A DNA stretch of 64,000 bases from Lingula anatina (taxonomy: Eukaryota > Brachiopoda > Lingulata > Lingulida > Lingulidae). Location of the stretch: positions 669,825-733,824 of the forward strand of contig NW_019776046.1 of the NCBI RefSeq assembly GCF_001039355.2, given 5' to 3'. Made by a program: the position numbers and the translations under genes. Shown piece by piece: positions 1 to 10,100 of the stretch. Within the stretch, counting starts at the first letter, position 1. Each line of letters begins with the position of its first letter. Under the pieces are notes generated by a model. That model saw only the letters and a program-made list of their open reading frames with translations. It was not told the DNA's origin and ran no database searches.

Positions 1-539
1 CCATTTGAGTTGATCTGAATTTGTTAATATGAGAAAAAAAGACAGAGATAGAGAGAGGGTAAATGAGGAGGTCTAACATTTTCAAAATCTATCCAATTGT
101 CACATGTCTCACAGCTTATTCCCAATGATACTATAAATGAAAATGGCATTGGTGGATGGGCCAAGCACTACAGATTTATCCAAAACTGAACAAGACCAAA
201 AAATTGTACAAACAAAGTAAATTGTTTCTTAACAGTTTAAACACTTTTTTTAACCAATGAGGCATAATGTTTTGACTTCTCTTTAGAAAAGATTTACTTT
301 TGTACCATCACTTAACAAAAAAAAAATGAAAATATATTTTCCTGAAGACTAAAACAGTCAGAGTTAACAAATGCGACAAAATTTCAACATGATTTTTGGG
401 GGGTTAAACAGACCAAATTGCACAAGACTATATAAAAACAGTATCACACAAACTTCTGATAACCATATTATTTTTATAGGACACTCATTTTAATAGTGAA
501 GGTTTTGTATTGTTATGCCAAATTGCTACTGTCACATCA

Positions 540-771
540 GGCCTAAGACACCATTCCCACAGATATTTAGATCAATCTATCCCCCTGGGGAGTCTCACTA
601 GATTGCTGTCAACTTAATCGGCTTAAATGTCTGTCCCGCCTACTAAAAGCTGTAAGTGGGTAATTAACTTTCTTGCGCACTGGGCTGACAGCAATTTAGC
701 GTGAACCCCCAGGGAATTATGTCAATCCAGATGGATCGATTTAAATCTGTGGGAACCCAGTCTAAGGGACC
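540..771. mobile_element. MITE, TCGATC-type family, copy 1
   Basis: The ends are imperfect inverted repeats. The left end contains CCATTCCCACAGATATTTAG and the reverse complement of the right end contains GGTTCCCACAGATTTAAATC. Inside lie AT-rich stretches, a TGGGGAGTCTCACTAGATT block and a CTGACAGCAATTTAGCGTG block. The same blocks recur in inverted orientation at 36793-37010, so this is a dispersed non-autonomous element. There is no coding sequence. Ends are approximate because they have decayed, and no clean target duplication was found. Confidence 0.65.
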
Positions 772-850
772 ATTCACAATGAATTTTGTCGAATTAGCTT
801 ACGCACACTAAGTCCACGGGGACTCACATTAATTGCAATCAGAATAACAG

Positions 851-996
851 GGCTCCGTATCTCGAAAGGTTCACTATGTTGCGCACGTTCGTTAGTGTCT
901 CGATTCCATAACTGATTCTATTTCGAGATACGGGGCCATGAAATCGAGACGCACTTGCACGTGTGCAACATAGCCAACCTTTCGAGATACGGAGCC
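851..996. mobile_element. 146-bp foldback MITE with 3-bp CAG target duplication, copy 1
   Basis: A perfect 21-bp terminal inverted repeat bounds the element: it starts GGCTCCGTATCTCGAAAGG and ends with the reverse complement. CAG flanks both sides (848-850 and 997-999). The middle holds a second inverted repeat around GTCTCGATT and a further partial copy of the terminal sequence. A second copy lies in intron 8 of the Rag gene at 10674-10815, again flanked by CAG. A 3-bp CWG target duplication and GG start are seen in PIF/Harbinger-type elements; that assignment is inference. Confidence 0.85.
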
Positions 997-1652
997 CAGA
1001 TCACTTAGCAGCATGCCTATGCCTGACATTGTGTAGAATATAGAAAAAGCTGGTGATTATATGAGGAACGTTAGTAAAAACTTTTGTGAGCAGTCCCTTA
1101 CAAGAAGCAGAGCCACCAATATGACCTTCAATCAATCGTAAAAAGAATTGGATAAGTATTTTCAGCTTATCTTATCATATGTAAGGACATGCCCTACATT
1201 TTCTTGAATAATTATGATTTATTAAAATCAGCATGGTACAATAGAACAAAACTGTATAGGATTTAATGGAACATGAAATGCACATAATTTTGTAATTTAT
1301 TTAAAAGAGCACGGCCTCCGAGAGATCTGATGCCTGTGATTATACACATTCCGTACATAAAACATGCTTGCAGACCTGGAAACTGCTGCTGAACATGTTG
1401 ACTTCATAACAATTCAGTTGATGTAACAACAATAACATTTCTACTACAACGGCAGAACAAATATGACATGAACAACTATCAATTCAGAGATTTTTGTTGT
1501 ACATGTACTAGTAAGCAGAAATCACAATGGAGCTGATCTCCTCATGCACTTTTTAAACACAGCTTACTAGTACACAAGTGTGCATGATTTATTGCACACA
1601 AACACATTGGTAAACACAAATGTGCCCACCCTTACACATGCACGCACCCATG

Positions 1653-1654
<2 letters not shown>

Positions 1655-1696
<42 letters not shown>
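1655..1696. repeat. CA microsatellite
   Basis: Roughly twenty CA units, with one CAAACA interruption near the right end. Confidence 0.95.
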
Positions 1697-2310
1697 AAAT
1701 CTATTCCTTTCCTTACAGAAATGGATATTTTTCCTCAACTTGATAACAACTAACGACCATTACACAAATGCTTGGATTACGTATATTTTCTAATTTTGAC
1801 TGAGGACTTTTAAGAAGCTGAGTTTGAACATACAATTGTCAAAATGAATTCTTTTCTAATATGAAATAATAAGAATAAGAATAATACGTAGAAGGTGAAG
1901 AAGTCAGGGTACTATTAAGTTTTTCCTGCACTTTAACCTTCTGTGCATCATTGGTTAATAAATAAACACAAGCTGGGGCCTTCCATGACCCTTTCTGCAT
2001 GCTTAATCGCGTTTTCTTCAAACTACTAGTATATGGAATCATTAATAATAGAAATAGAATAAAAAGGTTTTATCCTGTGAAAGGTCATGTCCTATGAAGG
2101 TGAACTTTGCAGAAATTTCCAGAAAGGTATTGATTGGGGGGTGCAGATTGTCCAAAATTACCAACTGTAATTTCCTACAAAATTTTAGGGAGTCCATGCC
2201 ATCTATTTAAAAAAATTCATAAGCTGTCTTTGAAAAAATAGGCCGTCCAGTGATGCTGTTGGTCGACCAAATGATGACTGAAGAGTTTGTTAGGAAAAGC
2301 CTTGCTGAGA

Positions 2311-4000
2311 GATAAATGTTCTAGGCTAAACACAAGCATAGAAAAATTACACCAATGACTTCAGGTCATATATTATGTGAAAGGAAATGTTGAAATATTT
2401 TGCTACTTTAAAAAAAATTATTAGTGAATTTTCAGAGACATTTATAACCATGTGGCTAATGATTAAACATGAAAGATATACTAGTAGGCATATATGTATT
2501 AATGAAATTAGGTACACAAATTGATTACTAGTACTGTCCTAGTTTTTAAAATTAATCATGGTTGATAATAAGTTTAATATCAACCAAAGATAGCAAAAAT
2601 ATATATATCTATCAGGTATTAATCTTAAAAAATGAGGTCAATCTTTATAAAACAAAACCTCTGATTTCATCGTTAGTGATCTTGATTGATTTACTTTGAT
2701 GTAAAATATTTCTAATTTTACAATTATTTCTTGCTTTTCAATTTTTGGTTGCACGTTATCAAAAAATAAATAAATAAATGAAATGCCAAATGTAACATAT
2801 CTGATATACTGGTATCTCAAACCGATTAAAACACAAGATCAATGTCATAATGAGAAAAGCAGATTGTTCTCATATTTATCTTTGAGCCAACTTAATAGCT
2901 TTTATAAAAATTGGCCAATAATCAAGCAACTTCACACATAGTCAATTATTACAAATCTGTTGCATTTTGAATAATAGAAGATGTATACTGTCATGCCTCA
3001 GCTATCTTCGGCATGAAAAAAACAATTTTGAAACTGACTTTTCTACCTTCAGTTCCAAAAGACTGTGAACAGCTGACACTCACAAAAACTCTTTGACTGA
3101 TTACATAAATATACTTTAAAAAATGCAATAATTGCTACAGATATTAAGTTACAGTTAAAATGAACTATAAAACCAACACTGTTACACTTATTTTGAACTT
3201 TAAACAAATAAGTAAAGCTATTGATAATACTGGCAATTAATAATAATTATAAGTACATGTACTCAGTACATACAAATACCGGGGTAAATACACAAATTTC
3301 ATGTAAAATATTTTTAAAAGCATTTCATTTTCCTCCATTTTCATTCCATATGTTTGTTTGTTTTTGTTTTGTTTTTTTCAAGTACCTTGAAAGCACAAGC
3401 ACTCTGACTCATTTTCCTACCCATAAAAAACACCAGTATCTTTTAGTAATCATCAGCTGACTAGGTAATGAAATTGTCTGCATATTTAACAGAATCTGTC
3501 CATACCAAAGTCACGGTTTTATAACCAATTCATTAATAAAAGAGTGATTGTGCAAATTCTTTTATCTTTCCATCAGCAACAATAAAATAATTTGTAGAAA
3601 GTTCACCAATAAAGTTGAGTGTCACTTTCCTCCAGGAAGTTTTAGTGTCAAAGGGGGAGGAGGGAGCAAAGTGGCACAGTTGATATTATAACATCCCATG
3701 CATATTCTCGTCTTATATTTCCATTTCCTAAAGGTTTTAACTGCGCTAAAATACAAAACGCGTCTTCCAGGGCGTTCTAGTGTCAAGGAGTGAGCGAAGT
3801 GGCAAAGATATGATGGGGTATATTTATTTAAATCCCACATTTTGTTTAAAATCTCTGTTCCCAAAAAGCTTAAAATGCGATTTTGATACAAAATATGCCT
3901 GTAAAAGTACCTGCAGAGGCTTTTAATTCAAAACAAATATTTTTTAAAAAATAAAATCAAATGCGGAAATTGTCACCTTGAGCCTGCCTCCGCCAGAAGT
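2311..4000. repeat. 1.7-kb direct repeat, copy 1 (probable allelic contig end)
   Basis: This block matches 4002-5674 along its whole length, with scattered substitutions and small indels. It ends exactly at a single N (4001), and the second copy begins at the very next base. Copy 1 therefore has unique sequence only on its left and copy 2 only on its right. That is the pattern of two overlapping contigs from different alleles that were not merged. Small minus-strand reading frames occur in both copies in parallel but show no coding features. Confidence 0.9.
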
Positions 4001-4001
4001 N
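4001..4001. other. Single-N scaffold joint
   Basis: One N sits exactly between the two copies of the 1.7-kb repeat, marking a contig join rather than an unread base. Confidence 0.9.
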
Positions 4002-5674
4002 GATAAATGTTCTAGGCTAAACACAAGCATAGAAAAATTACACCAATGACTTCAGGTCATATATTATGTGAAAGGAAATGTTGAAATATTTTGCTACTTT
4101 AAAAAAAAAATTATCAGTGAATTTTCAGAGACATTTATAACCATGTGGCTAATGATTAAACATGAAAGATATACTAGTAGGCATATATGTATTAATGAAA
4201 TTATGTACACAAATTGATTACTAGTACTGTCCTAGTTTTTAAAATTAATCATGGTTGATAATAAGTTTAATATCAACCAAAGATAGCAAAAAAAAATATA
4301 TATATATCAGGTATTAATCTTAAAAAATGAGGTCAATCTTTATAAAACAAAACCTCTGATTTCATCGTTAGTGATCTTGATTGATTTACTTTGATGTAAA
4401 ATATTTCTAATTTTACAATTATTTCTTGCTTATCAATTTTTGGTTGCACGTTACCAAAAAATAAATAAATAAATGAAATGCCAAATGTAACATATCTGAT
4501 ATACCGGTATCTCAAACTGATTAAAACACAAGATCACAGTCATAATGAGAAAAGCAGATTGTTCTCATATTTATCTTTGAGCCAACTTAATAGCTTTTAT
4601 GAAAATTGGCCAATAATCAAGCAACTTCACACATAGTCAATTATAACAAATCTGTTGCATTTGAATAATAGAAGATGTACACTGTCATGCCTCAGCTATC
4701 TTCAGCATGAATAAAACAATTTTGAAATTGACTTTTCTACCTTCAGTTCCAAAAGACTGTGAACAGCTGACACTAACAAAAACTCTTTGACTGATTACAT
4801 ACATATACTTTAAAAAATGCAATAATTGCTACAGATATTAAGTTACAGTTAAAATGAACTATAAAACCAACACTGTCACATTTATTTTGAACTTTAAACA
4901 AATATGTAAAGCTATTGATAATACTGGCAATTAATAATAATTATAAGTACTCAATACATACAAATAAATACACAAATTGGATGTAAAATATTCTTTAAAA
5001 AGCATTTCATTTTCCTCCATTTTCATTCCATATGTTTGTTTGTTTTTGTTTTTTGTTTTTTTTTTTCAAGTACAATGAAAGCACAAGCACTCTGACTCAT
5101 TTTCCTACCCATAAAAAATACCAGTATCTCATAGTAATCATCAGCTGACTAGGTAATGAAATTGTCTGCACATTTAACAGAATCTGTCCATACCAAAGTC
5201 ACAGTTTTATAACCAATTCATTAATAACAGAGTGATTGTGCAAATTCTTTTATCTTTCCATCAGCAACAATAAAATAACTTGTAAAAAGTTCACCATTAA
5301 AGTTGAGTGTCACTTTCCTCCAGGAAGTTTTCGTGTCAAAGTGGCAAAGTTTATATTATAACATCCCATGCATATTCTCGTCTTTCTCGTATTTCCATTT
5401 CCTAAAAGTTTTTACTGCACTTAAATACAAAACGCGTCTTCCAGGGCGTTTTAGTGTCAAGGAGTGAGCGAAGTGGCAAAGATATGATGGGGTATATTTA
5501 TTTAAATCCCATATTTTGTCTAAAATCTCTGTTCCCAAAAAGCTTAAACTGCGATTTTGATACAAAATATGCCTGTAAAAGTTCCTGCAGAAGTTTTTAA
5601 TTCAAAATAAATATTTTTCAAAAAATAAAAGTAAATGCGGAAGTTGTCACCTTGAGCCTGCCTCGGCCAGAAGT
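4002..5674. repeat. 1.7-kb direct repeat, copy 2 (probable allelic contig end)
   Basis: Second copy of 2311-4000. Its right edge, GCCAGAAGT, is where copy 1 meets the N. It continues without a break into the GC-richer sequence at 5675-5850. Its last 24 bases overlap the 3' end of the proposed minus-strand exon, so copy 1 carries a spurious piece of that exon at 3978-4000. Confidence 0.9.
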
Positions 5675-5769
5675 CGGGCGACAGGATTCCCTGGCTGTGG
5701 GACGGAGGTACCGAGCAACAGTGGGGTGCCTTCGTTCGCCGCTTCCGACTCATCGTGGATAAGAGACAT
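5651..5769 (-). CDS. Putative first coding exon, dileucine-bearing N-terminus (partial gene)
   Basis: On the minus strand an ATG at 5769 opens about 39 codons beginning MSLIHDESEAANEGTPLLLG. The frame then reaches a plausible splice donor, CAAG|GTGACA, at 5651/5650. The local GC content is well above that of the flanks, and the exon faces away from the Rag gene about 440 bases off. The acidic E-x-x-x-L-L pattern is the kind found in cytosolic tails of lysosomal membrane proteins, including the N-termini of several transporters. I cannot name the protein: no second exon is visible in the window. An in-frame upstream ATG at 5835 and a competing frame across the same bases are alternatives. Confidence 0.35.
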
Positions 5770-6170
5770 GGACGCACAGCGGTGTCGGGACCCTGGCCGG
5801 GGTCTTCCTAGCCTCGGTGAGCCGCGTTCCGGCATTTTGGGCGAGCAAACCGAAAGTTTTTTTAATTATAAGCCTCACTTCAAGTTCATCGCTTGTTTAC
5901 CCTCGTGCCAAAGTGAAATGAGGTCAAGTTGTTTGAATGGGTAAAAAGATAACCTCTGATGCTATGACGTTAAAAATGTTATATTTCTTTGCAGCAGGGA
6001 ATTTTCATTGTTTTTTTGATACTATGAAACAAATCTGTTCTTTTTACCTTTGCTCTATAGAGCGTATTTGTAGCATGCAATTTTGAATCAAGTCCTTAAG
6101 TCATAAAAATATGTATCTGTATAACCTGATTTCAGGTGCATCGGCACAAAGTTAATACCTATTTTCTCGC

Positions 6171-6180
6171 GTCACATGAC
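6171..6180. promoter_or_regulatory. TFE/MITF-type E-box (M-box, CLEAR-like)
   Basis: The palindrome-like GTCACATGAC contains the TCACATGA M-box core. It lies 28 bases upstream of the Rag GTPase start codon. TFEB/MITF/TFE3 factors bind such boxes, and vertebrate RRAGD and RRAGC are known targets. Function here is inference from sequence and position. Confidence 0.5.
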
Positions 6181-6188
6181 AGAGGCGG

Positions 6189-7113
6189 ATGAGTGCAGAT
6201 AATAAAAATGGTGAGTTTTAGCTTTAATAAGTGACCGATAGCTATTCAAGGAGGGTAATCGCTTCATTCAGTTCTTAAAGTTCAATATTTTGGTGTTAAA
6301 TTAGGTTATTTTTGTTTATAATTGGATTCTTATGGCCCAATATCGGGGGCAGTTCTCATGGACGTGCTTTGCATTTTATGCCCATGGTCATAGTATTTAT
6401 TCTTTGAGTGTGACTAATGTTTGTTGTTCTGTTGTTGTTGTTTTTCACAAAGTGTGCAGTGTGATAGTCCTCGAAGACAATTCAAAGTACGTCCTCCATT
6501 TTATCAATTTTGGTCATCAAGAGGAAAACAATCAGATTTTCTTAACCATTTAATTTTTTTTTAATTTTAAAATACATATATTATATCTCACCTTCATATA
6601 TCACTCATATTTCACTCTGTTTTTTTCCAGTACATTATCTTAGAATTAGAATTATCGTCATAGCATATTTAGAACATTTTCACTCCCCACCTTTTATCTT
6701 TTACATTACATATACAAATAGACTGCCAGTCTATTTACATTGTACCTTGTACCATATAGTGACTTGGGACATTTATAGCTCAGTGTCAACTTACATGTGT
6801 TTCACTACATCCAAAGTCCAGTTATAAATAGTGTACCATAGTTGCTTTAGCTGGTTACTTTACAGGTACAAAATGTTGCAAACTTTGAGATGGAAGAAAA
6901 CCACAAAGAAACAGATTCACATATACGATTCAAATATGGAAGTGCACACGCAGACACATGCACATACACATGCACACACATACATACACACACGCACACT
7001 CAGAACCCCCTTGTTTACTTAAGGGTAATATTGATTAATTCATCTTTTGAATTTAAATCCTCTGGTGTAGTCGGCTAATTATATTCAAAATATTTCCACT
7101 TTCAGTCCTATGA
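6189..7113 (+). CDS. Possible 9-codon upstream ORF overlapping the RRAGC start
   Basis: An ATG at 6189 lies 19 bases before the main ATG in another frame. Spliced to exon 2 it reads nine codons and stops at the TGA of CTATGA (7111-7113). It would overlap the main start codon. No promoter evidence shows that 6189 is inside the transcript, so this is only a possible translational control element. Confidence 0.3.
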
Positions 7114-10100
7114 TGATGAGGATGGGTATGGCTATAGTGTAGTCGGCTCATTTCCTAAAGATTTTGGCTATGGCCCCGATGACACAGACAGTGATGCCGT
7201 GGGCATTGTGCCCACGGAAAATAAACCAAGAATTTTACTTATGGGACTACGGAGGTGAAGTTTATTTTTGTTTTATAAAGCAGGTCTATAAGTCATGGAT
7301 TAATTCTTGTACATTTTCTCTTCTTCTGACTTTGGCTAATGAGCAATTTTTGCCACAGGTTTTGTAAAGTGAAGACTGTATGAACGTTTGTATAGACCTG
7401 CTGATGTCCAGATTTGAAATAAAAAAATTAAAGCACAGTGAGCACTATTATATGGCAGCATATAATAAATATAAAGTGTAAGTGCACATATTGGTTTGTT
7501 AAGAGTACATTGTGTTGGTTGTGACAACACATTGTTTCAGATGTGACTGCCAGTTGTGTTAGATGTGACAGTATATTGTGGGTGTGTAAGGTGTAACATT
7601 GTATTGTGTTAGATGTGACAACACATTGTGTTAGATGTGACAGTATATTGTGGGTGTGTAAGGTGTGACATCAGATTATATTAGATGTGACAGTACAATG
7701 TGTTAGATGTGACAGTGTTTTTAGCAATATGACTTTTGCTCTGGCACATTGTGTGTTGGTTAAGTTAATGTCCTCTGTCTCATCACCCTCACTTAATCCA
7801 CTTTATCACAATCATGATCTTGTCTCTTGCAGGAGTGGGAAGTCCTCCATTCAGAAGGTTGTATTCCACAAAATGTCTCCAAATGAGACTTTATTCCTAG
7901 AGAGCACTAACAAAATTGTAAAAGATGGTAGGTTGTTCTTCCATCTCTCTCTCTCTCTCTCTCGATGCTATGATGCCTTCATCAGTACTTCACATGTCTC
8001 TCTCCATTTCATTGAAGTACATGAAACAGCTTAAAATTTACACATTGTTAGTTTTTCTTATTGTACCTAGAAAATCAATATATATATACAGACAGAAAAG
8101 CAACACGACACAAATATAACTCTCACTGTTACTTTCCCTAACTGAGTTAATTACTAGTTCTAATGATCCTGAAGACTGGTATTCTGCTAAGGTATAGCCT
8201 AATAAATTCTAATTGTTTTCCAGATATATCAAATAGTTCCTTTGTGCAATTCCAAATCTGGGACTTTCCTGGACAGATTGATTTTTTTGATCCCACATTC
8301 GACTCCGAGATGATCTTTGGAGGGACGGGAGCTCTGATCTTCGTAATTGATGCTCAGGTAATTGGGACACCATGCAAATAATTGATGAATAGATGGCTGG
8401 GACAGTGTGCAGATATGTGGCTGGTTTTACTAAGAAAGTTAAGACACAAGTTGGTCGGAACTTAAGACTAGATTTTGACCTAATTTGACCCATGCTGATT
8501 TAGTGGCTCACTCTATTAAGGACATTAGCCTTGCTTTACAGAGAGAAAGAAATTGCAAATGTTTAAGATGGACATTTCAGCTGGTTTATTATAGTCGTCT
8601 ATTTGCTAACAAACAGAGATTAGTAAGGCATAACTAAGTCCTGTTGGCAATTTGTGTTTGTTTTAATACCAAAAAAATGAAAAAAAAAAAGAAACATAAA
8701 AAAATTTTTTGGAGACAAATAAAAAGTACACCTCAGAAAAAGTTAAAAAAAAAAAACAGTACAATGTTTCATTTACTCTACTATAAAAGAAAGATTTCTT
8801 GTAAGGTGTAAAAGTATTTGTATCTGAAAATGAACATAAACCAATCAATTGCAATGTTTCATTAACTGCTGCCCTGGTTTCATTTACTGCAGGATGACTA
8901 CATGGAGGCACTGGCTAAGCTCCACATGACAGTGACCAGAGCCTACAAAGTAAACCCAGATATCAAGTTTGAGGTGTTCATTCACAAAGTAGATGGGTTA
9001 TCAGACGATCACAAGATAGAGACACAGAGAGATATTCATCAACGGGCGAACGATGATCTGGCTGATGCGGGGCTGGAAAATTTACATTTAAGGTAGAGTT
9101 TCGATTTTGTTTTTCATGAATTTAAATTAGCTAGAGATTTCATACTGTCAATATCCTTATCTTTAATTAATCGAATATAGAATTTCATTAAATTTTATGT
9201 TATATATATATTTGTAAGGCACTGCATAACGTAAGTTAATCTCCTTTCTAAATTTTTTCTTTAAACGAATAATATTCACATACAGTACATTTCAGCTTTT
9301 TGAACATGTGGTTATGTAGTGCATTTGTTACATCCAATGCATGTATGTTAATAGATTTTTTTATTCTGTGGCTTAAATAATTTTTTTTTATATTCCAGTT
9401 TTTACTTGACAAGTATATACGACCACTCCATATTTGAGGCGTTCAGTAAAGTGGTGCAGAAACTTATCCCACAGTTGCCAATACTGGAGAACTTGCTCAA
9501 CATTCTCATTTCTGTGAGTATTTTACTGTGACTTGGCCACATTTAACCATCATGATAATGTCCAATACATACATGCATCATATTGTCTTCCAGAGATATC
9601 AAATAGTTCTTTTGTGCAATTCCAAATTGTTACTTTCCTGGACAGATTTAGTGTCACAACTTACACTGTCACATCCAACACAATGTCACCTCTAACACAC
9701 TGTTACACTTAATGCACTGTCACATCTACCAAACTGCCACACTTAACACACTATACCACCAAACACACTGACACATCTAATTTTTTCTCACCTAACACAC
9801 TTTTGCATCTGACTCACCTCCATGGTCATGGCCTGTGCTTATTCCCATGGCTTCTTATGTTATGGCATATGGTATAAAAATGAAAATTTTTCATACTTCC
9901 AGAACTCTGGTATTGAGAAAGCTTTCCTCTTTGATGTTGTAAGCAAGATCTACATCGCCACGGACAGTTCTCCAGTGGACATGCAGAGTTACGAGTTGTG
10001 TTGTGACATGTTAGACGTAGTCATTGACATTTCATGTATATATGGGTAAGAAAATTTTGGATGTGAATGTCATAGGGGTTGCAAAAATATTTCCTCATCT

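Larger units (their letters stand above)
1..2310. other. Non-coding left flank
   Basis: I see no exon with convincing coding content or splice borders here on either strand. The stretch holds a degraded MITE at about 540-771, a 146-bp foldback MITE at 851-996 and a CA microsatellite at about 1655-1696. If the exon proposed at 5651-5769 on the minus strand is real, this region could be intron or 3' sequence of that gene, whose other exons would then lie left of the window. Confidence 0.6.

Noticed and set aside
2638-4515. Identical 60-codon frames at 2638-2820 and 4333-4515
   Set aside because: They agree only because the 1.7-kb block is duplicated; no splice sites or coding signature.
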